A stretch of DNA of 64,000 nucleotides from Dioszegia crocea (Eukaryota; Basidiomycota; Tremellomycetes; Tremellales; Bulleribasidiaceae), in NCBI GenBank assembly GCA_001600615.1, contig BCKK01000005.1:1859347-1923346 (forward strand), written 5' to 3'. The notes beneath the pieces are model-generated. The model ran no database searches, had not been told where the DNA came from, and saw nothing but the letters and a program-made list of their open reading frames with translations. This document shows positions 1 through 13,419 of the stretch, piece after piece. Both the position numbers and the translations under genes were made by a program. Numbering within the stretch: position 1 is the stretch's first letter; the number at the start of each line of letters is the position of its first letter.

Positions 1-450
1 CCAATATCCTGTTCTTGACCATATCTAATCATCAGCCAGAGGCCAGCTTCTCGCACTAATTGACATACCTGAATTCTTGACAATTTGCTGCGCTTCCCTC
101 GGCAGAGCGCCCAAAGAATACACCTCCGTCCTCTCATCTCGCGCCAGATACACTCTCTCCCCGCCGTCGTCATATCTCGCCGTCTTACTCGTTTCTCCTG
201 CTGTGGACGTGGGCGAGGCAGCGCGCTTAAGGTTATTGAGGCGTCCCCCGCGCTGGATAGACGGAGTCAAGGGTTCTCTTTCGGATATGACGCTGGGTGT
301 TCCTCGGGACACCGAGGCGGTATCGCCACGTCCCCTAAAGACGCTCTTCCGCGGCGTCGCTCGCTGTGCCTGTGGGGAGAACATCTCAGTCTGGATAGGT
401 GGGTAAGATGAGAGTGAAAGGGCAAGGAATGATGGATCGTCCGCGGTCAA
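1..450 (-). CDS. N-terminal fragment of a large protein, possibly a Nup133-like nucleoporin
   Basis: This is the 5' end of a gene that runs off the left edge. The first exon ends at 69, followed by a 44-nt intron (25-68) with donor GTATGT, branch CTGAT and acceptor ATTAG. A second exon begins at 24. Translation may start at 450 or at the downstream Met near 384, which opens with MFSPQAQRATPRKS. The visible part is a Ser/Thr/Arg-rich, probably disordered leader, followed by an ordered stretch containing VYLARDERTEVYSLG. A basic, Ser/Pro-rich leader before a beta-propeller would suit Nup133-type nucleoporins, but this is only a resemblance in style and no domain is complete here. Nothing supports another family better. 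Confidence 0.35.
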
Positions 451-576
451 TAGGTTTTGTTGATGTCACGTGGTTTCAAGCCAGCTTTGGGTGTTCACCC
501 AGCCTGAACATCCTTCGATACTATACTTCACAGTATCTATCCATATCTACTCAGATCGTCTGCAGCAGGGATCACA

Positions 577-1470
577 ATGCAAGAGGAGAAAGCCGTGAGT
601 CATGAAGCTTGGAATTTGCTGACTGTTTAAGGCGCCCAAAGCCCGTCCAGCATGGGATAAAGACGAATGGGATGCCAAAGCCAAACAGAAAGATGCACAC
701 TATGCTGACCAGGCAAAAGCGAGAGATGAGGCGCAGCAGCAGGGTAAGCTACGTCCCTGAAAGAGAGGTGTCAAGAGCTGATGTGATACAGGGAAGAAAT
801 ATAAATTCCAAAGCCTGGATGAGTTACCAGAAGCTACCGAATCGCTCAAGCAACGGACCGAGACGATTGATTTGGAGAAGAATCTGAATAAGACTATGCT
901 GGTTTCGACTGTGGCGGCTGGGAATGGGAAAGGGCCAAGAGGTCCAGGCTTCTACGTGCGCTGTCCGTTTTCTATCACAGGGGGAGAGAGCTGACCGAAC
1001 AGTGTGATCTCTGTGATCGGACATTGAAAGATAGTTTGTCATACCTAGACCATGTAAACAGTCGATATCGTACGTCTCCTTTCCCAGCTTTTGAGATGAC
1101 GTGGAGCTTCAGCTGATATGCAGACCTTCGTCATCTGGGCCAAACAACCCAAGTCACCCGCTCAACACTCCTAGACGTCAGGCGTAAAATCGCTTCGCTC
1201 CGCGCCCAAACAGCCGAGAAGGTCAACAGCAAGAACTTCGATTTCAATGCAAGGCTAGCGGCTATAAGAGAGAACGAAGCGCAGGAAAAGGCTATTAGGA
1301 AAGAGGATCGGAAGCGGAAGCGGGCAGACAGGCGGGAGGCGGAGGGTCTGGGGCGCATAGGGCTGGAGCATGACGCTACCAAGGTCGAGCAGGAGCAGAA
1401 GGCGCAGGAGATGCAGGGACTGGAGAGTATGCTCGGGTTTGCTGGGTTCGGAGGGGGAAAAAAGCGGTAG
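577..1470 (+). CDS. SNU23: U4/U6.U5 tri-snRNP zinc-finger protein Snu23 (ZMAT2 family)
   Basis: Spliceosomal protein of the tri-snRNP, needed around B-complex activation. There are five exons (577-594, 632-743, 792-955, 1003-1069, 1124-1470) encoding 235 aa. The N-terminus has the family motif WDKDEWDAKAKQK. The U1-type C2H2 finger reads FYCDLCDRTLKDSLSYLDH and then NSRYHLRHLG; its first Cys follows directly on an exon junction. A long charged helix and a C-terminal GFAGFGGGKKR match the conserved end of ZMAT2/Snu23 (GFSGFG). Size and domain order are those of the family. The first coding exon holds only six codons. The gene is convergent with nothing and is followed by a 268-bp gap. Confidence 0.93.
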
Positions 1471-1738
1471 TGCTGGATTTGCCCGTGCGATGGGATAGTG
1501 GAGGGGGCGGGTAAGGGGATCCAAGGGTTGGGCAGCTAAGTGGGCTAAGGGAAGGGAAATGAAAGAAGGTCGAATTTGTACAGTAATGTACAACGTGTAA
1601 CTCCCCTACCCACATCCCATCGATCTCATTGCTATAACTCTTACAGCTGCAGGTCCAATTATAATATTACACCCTCACAGGCTCAGTCATCAGTTTGGCA
1701 GCCAAAGCGGTAAGGGAAGCAAAAATCCTGAACCGCTA

Positions 1739-2509
1739 ATGACGGCTCCGCCTTTGACGGAGTAGATTTCACTTGACCTACTAACGCGGGCAGACAAGTG
1801 CAAAGTCAGACCACCACCTTATCATACTCCCTCCCTCGATAACGGTCCCGATCCCGAACCCGACACCCCTCCAATCTCCGAAATCTACAGTGACGTACCC
1901 TATTCGGCGCCATCCGGACTGGACTCTGCATATCTCAAACCTCCCTTCTCGGAATCCGAACTGAACTCTGCCTACTTCAAACCCTCTTCACACCTCCGCC
2001 GCAAAGAACTCGCCTACTACTCCAAGGATCGCGCCAAAGAACGCATCGCCGATGCAGACGTGGTACGAAGGGGTCTTCAAATACTCGGCGTCATTGTTGA
2101 CTCATCATGCAGGACTGCTTTCAACTACATGAGCGAGACAGACCTTGACAAACTCTACGGATACCTAGATGATGCCTCGGCCATGCCCTATGGGGTGTAC
2201 TATTCATCGGGATATGAAGGGGTGAAGGACACAAAGCAATGGGTGGTGCTCAATGATGATGATGGGGAGTTATCAATGGTACCTCAAACAAGGGAAGAGA
2301 GGAAGGAAAGACGTGAAATTGGTAGAAACCCGAATGGGAGAGGTCCAACTGTCGAGCGTCAAATGCAAGAAACGGTAGACCTCTTACCTTATACATTTTC
2401 AGGTTATACACTGGAGGAGGCTCGCTCCAAACTTGCACTCGACACGCAGAGGAGGAAGTCAGACCGAGTAGCCAAGACTACTAGGGGTAGACAGAGGCGC
2501 AAGTCTTGA
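1739..2509 (+). CDS. hypothetical protein, 240 aa
   Basis: I do not recognise this protein. The main exon (1810-2509) has no in-frame ATG near its 5' end, so I place the start in a 23-nt first exon (1739-1761, beginning MTAPPLTE). It is joined across a 48-nt intron (1762-1809) with the unusual donor GTAGAT and branch TACTAAC. This keeps frame and gives a smooth Pro-rich N-terminus. The first half has two near-repeats, LDSAYLKPPFSESEL and LNSAYFKPSS. The middle is globular (VVRRGLQILGVIVDSSC), and the tail is very basic (RRKS...RGRQRRKS), possibly nucleic-acid-binding or a nuclear signal. It is convergent with the HECT ligase gene. The coding call is fairly sure, the exact start is not. Confidence 0.6.
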
Positions 2510-2764
2510 GAATAGGAGCCATACGTACGCAGAGAACTATCATTTGCATACGCAAGAACCACCACACACGATACACTAATACAATCGAAAACATGGATAC
2601 GGCGCTTCTCCAAAGTTGGAAATAAAGGAGGAGGGGAGAAGCGCAGAGGAAGAGATGCGATATAGCGAGAGAGGGAATAAGACAGACAGGGACTGGCCGA
2701 TTGGCGAAAATCGGGCGGGGGAAAGGGGAAAAGTAATCGATTATTCCTAAGATCATTAGTAAAG

Positions 2765-6474
<3,710 letters not shown>

Positions 6475-7654
6475 ATTGTCTCCGCCTACCCTGTTGACTG
6501 TATGCGGTGTGTATAGGGTACTATTGAAGGTATCTATATCCTATAGATGTGACGATGGATGATGTGAGGTGGAGTCGATATGACCAAGCCCCGTCTAAAA
6601 CTAAGGGTGAGAGGTTACGTAACTGGCTCCCCCGGGACTAACTATGGGGTTCGGTGAGGGCCGCTTATGAGTGAGTGGCAAACAATTCAATCCTCCATCT
6701 CATCCAGTACTCTGCAGCGCCTGAAGGGGTAGAGGAGAATCCAAACCGACAGATTACTCGAATAGGAGCGGCTGTGCGAGGTAAATTTGACATATGAGCA
6801 GGGCGAAACAAAAAGAAGACACCCTTCCCTCGTTCTGACAAATTGACCGCCACCGACTTCGTACCGTGCTTACCGGTGACCAGCCAGGCCAAAGCAAATC
6901 CACCCATCTTCGAGTTGCTGCAAAAAGACCAATGCTCCGCCTCGGCAGAATATCAACCTCCGAACCTATGCTGTACCCCGCTGAGAATCTGTTTTGACAC
7001 AGATCCCTGATGACTACAAGGGTATTGTTAGAATGTGAAGAGAAGATATATTGTGAACAGCAGTATGAAGATGCATTGGACTCGACCTGTACCCCTATAT
7101 ATAGTGCTGAGCTGGTCAGGAAGCTCGCTAGCTACCTGAATTGGATAGCTATGCTATCCAGTCGGATAGATATGCTATCCACCAGCTATCTCATCTATCG
7201 AGCTATCGACCTCTACTAGCCGATTGTCTAGCTCCCTGGATAGCTATGACGTAGTATCCGAATCCCAGATATTCCAACAGGTATCGCAGTTCTAACAAGT
7301 GACATCATCTCCCAAGAGAATCATTCAAGAACGTTGGAGTATCGTTTTGCACTTGCTGGATATATCGTTTGGTGGCATCTTGTGATGACCTCCAAGAGTG
7401 CGACTGTCAGCATTAGCGATTTTGGAAAATGTGGCGGAAGGTCGCCACCGGGTGGCAAATCTCGTATTTTAGCCTTACAGTAGTATCTCACAGCAACAGT
7501 ATACTTTGTGCGGATGCATCATAGTCTCAATTCATTATATGTACGTCTAGCTATCTGCTCAGTCACTCATCGAGAACTACAAACCCCATCTCAACCCCCA
7601 AAATTCAAGCCCACCCCAATGCCTAAGACACCTCCCTCCACCCCATCCCTCGTC
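6475..7654. other. intergenic region with a cluster of short palindromes
   Basis: This stretch lies upstream of the HECT ligase start and downstream of the Mif2 stop. No open frame here looks coding. The 69-codon frame at 7010-7219 has no homology that I recognise and no gene-like composition. The region 7120-7260 holds repeated inverted units described separately. The rest is ordinary AT/GC-mixed sequence with nothing I can name. Confidence 0.5.
7143..7259. repeat. three related short inverted repeats
   Basis: The first copy (7143-7159) is GGATAGCTATGCTATCC. The second (7164-7180) is GGATAGATATGCTATCC. A looser third (7238-7259) opens GGATAGCTATG and closes TATCC. Each has GGATAG paired with CTATCC around a short centre. 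Further GATAG/CTATC fragments lie between them. The role is unknown: a clustered binding site or a small hairpin array would both fit. Confidence 0.6.
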
Positions 7655-10349
7655 TCACCTCGTCTTGGCCTTCTTCTTCCCCTTGACCGGAATCCTAACT
7701 TCGACCTCTTCCTCCTCACTCCGCTCTTCCTCCTGCTCTTCATTATCACCCTCATCATCCTCCTGTTCATCCTCTTGCACACTCCTCATTGACCCCCTTT
7801 TCCGCTTCGCAATCGGCGCAATCTGAGATTGGCTCGGCCCTTGATTGACATCATGCGCTGCCTCCTCGTCTTCCCTCATACGGATCTTGCGAGCTTGAGA
7901 GAAGTATAATACGGCATCGTTTGGCGAAATATTTTCAATTGAGTATTTATTACCTGTCCATCAGCTCTATCCCTTTCCGTCCAAAAGGAAAACCTCACCT
8001 CTCGGTACCAATGTCATTCCGCCCGGAGCGAGAATGTAAGACGTTTTGTGTACTTTGATATTGATGGCGCCTGAAGCAACGAAAAATGTCTGTAGGTCAG
8101 TATCTATGCACTACCAAATACGAGCCCTTACTCACATAGGAATTATCCTTGGACGACTTCTCCGGCTTAAAACCATGTCCCGATGGCAGCTCCAATACGC
8201 CCGAAGCCATAAACACATCATCCCCAAACACTTTTTGATACTTGAAGAAACCCTCGCCTTGGATGATTTTCGGATGAAGCAATCTAGCAGGGAATACCAC
8301 ACCTACCCATCAGCCCTTAATCAAACATCGGCCAAAGGACAAACTTACGACGCTCAATCTCCGTTCCAGTCTCATAATCAATGACATTCCCATTAGGCGT
8401 CGTCATATCGTCCCATCCCGCTTCGTGGTGGTTGATCACTCCTACTGCTTCTGCCTGTCGTGATCCAGCCCTCGCTCCTGCTCCAGGCCGTACACTCTGA
8501 CTCCGCGCTCGACTCCCTTTCTTCTTATTGCGCGCAGCGAGCGGTTGAGCGGGTTCAATGGGAATATGAACCACACACGCAATCTCCGTCCCGTGCTCGC
8601 CTTTCCGCCATTCCACCCTCTCTCCACGCCATGATTGGAGCGGAGCCATGTGTTGTCGTCCGGATCGACGAGTCATAAAATCTCCTTCTACCCCATTTCC
8701 TTCTATACACCTCAGCTCGTGTTCACCATTACCCAATGTGGAGACTTACCGTAATCTTCATTGTTCACCCGAGATAGTCGAGTCCGCCTACTGATGACCT
8801 CGCCATTGGGTTTCCGCTTATTCCTCCCGCCAGTCCCAGCATGTACACCTGCCATCTGCGCTTTCGCAGCCGGAGCCTTGCCTTTCCCCTTCTTTCTAAC
8901 CGGCGCAGCCTCAGCCTCGTCCTCATCGTCCATCTCCTCATCCCCCGACCTGGGTTCTTCCTCCGCATCAACAGCCGCCCTCTCCAATTCCACATCGTCC
9001 TCCTCATCCCCTTCGGGCCCGTCCATACCCCCATCACCTCCAAAGTCATTGACGTCTACATCATCCCCTCCACCACTAACTCCTCCCATATCATCATCCC
9101 CCTCGTCCTCCTCCGGCTCATGAACAGCCACAGCAGTCTTCCCCCGCTGACCCTTGTTGGCCTGTTTGCCCTTTTGGATCAACTCGCTCCGACTGACCGC
9201 CGGTTCCTCTTCATCATCTTCCTCTTCCGGATCTGGACCTAGATCATTCGGCACATCATCATCACCACCATCCCCACCTTCGTCATCATCTGGATCTTTC
9301 CGGCTCTTCCGCCCGGGTCCCACCGAAGAATCACTCTCCCCAGATACCCTCGCTTTCCCTTTCCCCTTCCCAGCTTTCCCTTTACCCTTAACCACCGGCG
9401 CTTCTTCTTCCTCATCTTCATCACCCTCATCCTCTTCCGCACCCCGGGTTGTATCCGCTGCACCAGTATCATCTCCAATCCCACCATCCAGCTCATCCAA
9501 ATCAAGTTCCATGTCCATCTCGCCCGTGTAGTCCGCCTCTTCAGTTCGCGAAGCCGCACCACTTGCACCGCTCTTACGCGACGCGCCAGAACCGCCTGCA
9601 CCAACCCCGATTGTTGACGCTTGGGCTACAGGGGAGGGACGATACCCTACGCCAATGGTGGACCCTTTCCGGGCGGTAGAGTTGTTGACGCGATTCCGGG
9701 CGTATGTCCTCGGTGAGCCAGAAGAGGGAGAGGGGAGGGCATTGAAGGCTGCAGATGCACTACCGGGTGTACGAGGTTGTATATTCGATGACGAGGGGAG
9801 GGGGACGTTGGAGGGTGTTTCTAGAGATCAGCTCTGGGCCTTTCCGTTCTGGTCAGACGTACTGGTTCGGAAGAATGGAGCAGCTGCCTCGCCTGCATTG
9901 TCAGCTTATACTTCCCAAAAAGCGGTAAGACAAGACGTACCATCTGGAAACTCATCATCGACCAATAACTCATCCGCCCCGCCCGCGCTTCCTCCAAACG
10001 TATCATCCCCACTTCCCTCATCCTCCAATTGGCTCATCCGCCCTTTCCGCCTTGCCGACGATCCAGGCGTCGCAGTATCGCCGCGCCGTGTCCGGGTCGT
10101 TTGACCCGTGGTAGGTGCCGTAGGTGAAGATCGGAAGAATTCTTCTGCATTTTCCATACCATTGGAATCACGAGGGACATTATGTGGCATTGGCTGACCC
10201 GAGTAGCTAGGACGCGTCAGCACTGTCTCTGAAAGATCATGGAGTCTAAGTGAAGATGGGCAGACTTACGTGCCGACAGTCTTCGGATCGGGATTGAACT
10301 TTGTGTGCTTGGTCTCATTCCGTCGTCGGCCTGGAGTAGAGTGTGACAT
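7655..10349 (-). CDS. MIF2: centromere protein Mif2 / CENP-C
   Basis: Inner-kinetochore protein that binds CENP-A nucleosomes and recruits the outer kinetochore. Eight exons (10349-10270, 10206-9941, 9892-9863, 9820-8750, 8702-8349, 8302-8136, 8089-7999, 7953-7655) encode 785 aa. The N-terminus contains NAEEFFRSSP, typical of the Mif2 N-terminal region. A long acidic/GK-rich low-complexity centre follows. The CENP-C signature is RRSGRQHMAPLQSW, normally RRS-R-x-PxxYW-like. The C-terminal cupin homodimerisation domain runs from VFMASGVLELPSG through FFVASGAINIKVH and LAPGGMTLVPRGNKYSI to VLYFSQARK. An unusual feature is a roughly 75-residue, very acidic tail (EDEQEDDEGDNEEQEEE) ending in a KKKAKTR patch after the cupin. 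Confidence 0.92.
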
Positions 10350-11185
10350 GGCGCTTTTGCGCTAGTTGAAGCTAATTGACAGAGTCGGAATATGCCAGTG
10401 ATGTTGCCGAATTGACGCCAGATGGGAGATCCGACAAGGAGCGCAGCATCCGGAGTGCACCGGAGTGTGCGCAAGGGGGCGAAGTTGGTCGTTTATGCAC
10501 AGATCTCGTCGGGAATTTCGCCCAGGCGTATAGTATCGAAGAGAGCGTGTATACTCTTTGTATCGCCAAGAATGGTAGAGCGTGAATGCGGAGTAGTCAA
10601 TGGACAAGAAAGGGATAGATGAGACAAGCATGTTCTCAGTCAGTCGCGGGTGGCTTGTTGATGCCTGGGTGACGAATGCCACGTGGTCGTGGAAACGAGA
10701 TAACGTAAACTTGTAAGTGGCGCCGCGAGAGGTGGGTGGCAAATCGCCTGTAACTATACATGGCGGTCGAAGGGAACAGCATGGGGAGCAAGCAGCGAGC
10801 TTATCGCCCTATCAAAGTCTGCTGGAATCAAGGGCCTTCTGAAGAGGATGGCGTGATGTAAGACCATAAGACGGGAGGCCGATAAGGGCACGATGGAGCT
10901 CGTTCATGAGCCCTCGCCTGCCTTATCGCACAGGGCTACTCGCTCGAGACACATATCAGGGAAGGCCAAAGAGGGCGTGAGAATCAGGAGGATCTAGGAA
11001 TAAGCGCCAAGAAATGCCTCCGAGCATCGGCACACTTCGGCCGATGGAACACCTCCTTTGCTCGCGGGTCTGAAACGCGTCGACGTTAAGATATACATGC
11101 GACTGTGCCGATAAGAAAGCTATAAGTCCACCGCGGCTACTAGATCACTTACCGGGCAATCTTTCATACTCTTCTGCAAATCACC
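10350..11185. other. intergenic region, no gene seen
   Basis: About 0.8 kb upstream of both the Mif2 start (minus strand) and the small gene at 11186 (plus strand), so it probably holds both promoters. A TATA-like GCTATAAG lies near 11117-11124, about 65 bp before the 11186 ATG. Open frames at 10362-10742 overlap each other on both strands and show no coding character. Confidence 0.5.
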
Positions 11186-11662
11186 ATGAACCAACACTCA
11201 CATGTTCAAAGCCCTCCCGGAGATCCAGGGCCTGGGTGGCAGTCCGACGACAGCGACAACGACACCGTCATCGGCACCCAAGACAGAGTGCGCAGGGGTC
11301 GTCGTGAGGTCGATGTCACGTTCACCTGGCGGCAAAGATCTGACGAGGCTCAAACCATGCCTCCTCGTGCCGATACCGCAATTATGTCGCTTGCTACACG
11401 GATCCACCTCGACAGCTACAGAAGCAAGTCACTGGGGTCGCGCTGTCCTCACCGCCCCCACCCATCCGGCTCTTGCAACCTCATTCCCCATCTTGAAAGC
11501 GCTTTGTCGACTTTGCCGGAGGAGCTCAGAGCTGTGGCTTTGGAAAGCTTGCTGAAGGGCTGGAGCGGAAGTCGTCCTCTGCACAACATCCTGAGCGACC
11601 TTCTGAGGTCAGCGCCGGAGGTGGAGCTGACTCAGGCGCCGCGCTGGGCTCATCGGAGTTGA
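11186..11662 (+). CDS. small orphan protein A, 158 aa, intronless
   Basis: I do not recognise this protein. The ATG follows a pyrimidine-rich leader and a TATA-like motif about 65 bp upstream. The N-terminal third is acidic and probably disordered (DDSDNDT). Next come a short strand-like VDVTFTWRQ, a basic segment with HLDSYR, and a Cys-Pro/Cys pair (GSRCPHRPHPSGSCN). An amphipathic helical stretch, LPEELRAVALESLLKGW, follows. The order 'VTFTW, then HxxSYR, then CP, then C, then helix' recurs loosely in the small genes at 12469 and 47421 (see findings). No signal peptide or membrane segment. It could still be a non-coding frame, but length, context and the recurring layout favour a gene. Confidence 0.5.
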   Translation: MNQHSHVQSPPGDPGPGWQSDDSDNDTVIGTQDRVRRGRREVDVTFTWRQRSDEAQTMPPRADTAIMSLATRIHLDSYRSKSLGSRCPHRPHPSGSCNLIPHLESALSTLPEELRAVALESLLKGWSGSRPLHNILSDLLRSAPEVELTQAPRWAHRS

Positions 11663-12468
11663 CTTGAGTAGCTAGTGACTTGAATTGAGGAATTCATCAA
11701 ACACTGTTTTGTATATTTGCATCGATTCCACTTTTGCTATAATCCCTCAATAATGAGCCGCTCTGCACAAGTTTGTACAAGCTAACGATTCCCCAACTTT
11801 TAGACCCTCATATTTGCTCATTTTATAACCCAGAATTGGACGCTCACGGACTCACATTGTATGGAATCAAGAGAAGAAACGCGATGGCTGTGAAGAAGAG
11901 ACCGCCAGTACAGCTTGGACCTCCAGGCTTGCACCCCCTAGAGCGCACGCATAGACAAAGCTTCGAACTAGTTATCTCGGCCGAGTATCGCATTCCTTTG
12001 ACTTGAAAGTTTCAAGGGGATCAAAAAGCCCCAAACAGGTCTGAACACTTTGGGCATACGACCCCTGTACTTTTCCTTTCAGGTCTCTCAGGAGTCCCGG
12101 CTATGCTACACGTACAACATGCGAGAAGCTGTATCACATTGGGAAGAAGCGTTCTCACCCATGCCCGTTGCAACGTACAAGGAGAGAAGGTGTAAGGAAG
12201 AGCAGAGTCGAGTAGTTTGGGTGCAAAAGGGCGGGCGCCAAGTGTGAGATAAAAGGCAGGTCGCGAGTCCCCCCCTCGACGACTTTCAATTCTCCCTAAA
12301 CTTTCTCACATCAATCCGATTCCCATCCTCGCCGATATCACTCGTCATACAATCCTCCAGCATCACTGTTGCTTTCTCTCGACCATCTCCAACCGTCCGT
12401 CACCTTCGCGCCACTCAGACCGAACCATCAGCTCCACCAACAGCACTCAAGGATCAAATTTCACCAAC
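11663..12468. other. intergenic region with a TATA-type promoter
   Basis: No convincing gene; the frames at 11773-12006 and 12050-12247 are short and unsupported. GATAAAAGG at 12248-12256 is followed by a C/T-rich leader (about 12270-12465) typical of fungal transcription starts. This suits a promoter for the gene at 12469. Confidence 0.55.
12248..12256 (+). promoter_or_regulatory. TATA-like box GATAAAAGG upstream of orphan gene B
   Basis: Lies 221 bp before the ATG at 12469 and just ahead of a pyrimidine-rich leader. The same nine bases occur upstream of orphan gene C (47238-47246), and CATAAAAGG lies upstream of orphan gene D on the minus strand (23497-23505). Confidence 0.5.
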
Positions 12469-13032
12469 ATGGACACCTCCGCTGCAAATGCCGTTGTTGG
12501 GGTCGAAGATGATCAGCAGTCAGTATTCTCAAAAGCCGCCACTCTCATCCCGGAACCCGTCAATGACGCCAGCGGGAATGACAATACTGGCAGCACTCAG
12601 CGAGCTCCGAACTTGACGCACGTCGTCCGATGCACGGGATTCTCATTTACCGGGCACAACAACAACGACACCGACCCCGCCTCCCAACGCACTTTCAAGC
12701 CTGATCTCCATCCCACTGTGTATCGCCACTTCACCAGCTACCGAAACCGCAAGAAACCCGAAGATCCCTGTCCCTGTTTGTCCACGGGGCAACGTTCCTG
12801 CCCACTGAGAGGCGAGCTGGCGGCTGAGTTGGACGAACAGACCGACCTGACTCAAGCCTTCAAGTACGCCATTCTCGGCTGGTGTATGAACAGAAGCGGG
12901 ATGAAGCGGGAGTCACGGATTCCCTTCATGCCAGATCACTTGCCGAAGCCCTGGATCGACACCGAAGCCACAATCACCGGGGAGACGGTTTTGCCGGGTC
13001 CGATCATGTCACAGTCTCTCCACAGAGACTGA
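12469..13032 (+). CDS. small orphan protein B, 187 aa, intronless
   Basis: I do not recognise this protein. A long pyrimidine-rich leader precedes the ATG, and a TATA-like GATAAAAGG sits 221 bp upstream. The N-terminal 45 residues are polar and probably disordered. The core holds a hydrophobic strand (HVVRCTGFSFTGH), then VYRHFTSYRNRKK, a Cys cluster (DPCPCLSTGQRSCP), and a helix (LRGELAAELDEQTDL). It is next to orphan A in the same orientation and shares the order of motifs (see findings). No membrane segment. Intronless genes are rare in this window, which could reflect youth or very rapid expression. Confidence 0.55.
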   Translation: MDTSAANAVVGVEDDQQSVFSKAATLIPEPVNDASGNDNTGSTQRAPNLTHVVRCTGFSFTGHNNNDTDPASQRTFKPDLHPTVYRHFTSYRNRKKPEDPCPCLSTGQRSCPLRGELAAELDEQTDLTQAFKYAILGWCMNRSGMKRESRIPFMPDHLPKPWIDTEATITGETVLPGPIMSQSLHRD

Positions 13033-13419
13033 GGGAACGGCTTACGGACGTTCACGTAGGGTGGAGCGGTGTATCGGGGGAATTTGCGTTCTCGGTGTTG
13101 TAGATACTTAGTCGGACTGTGCAGGTGTTGCTAGTGTAGGAATTGAATTTTGATGTATATTGTGCAGCGCTTGAGCTCGACCGGTACCTCAGTGGATGGG
13201 CCTTCAGTTGTCTGCACAGCGTTCGCAGAGCGCTAGCTTCACTGACCTTGTCCAGGTTTGATGCCCACTATGGGTAGGATCAGGATCGTCGAAGTCCGGC
13301 ACGTCAGATCAGACATGGCCGTTAAAACCAGCAAGCCTGCGAGCCGGCTTGTGCGACATGTGGTGAGCTAACGCGCCGCTCTGAATGATCACCTCCAAAA
13401 GCCCACGATTTCGTGCATC
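13033..13419. other. convergent intergenic region
   Basis: Lies between the 3' ends of orphan gene B (plus) and the glutamate 5-kinase gene (minus). No open frame of note. Presumably two 3' untranslated regions. Confidence 0.5.
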
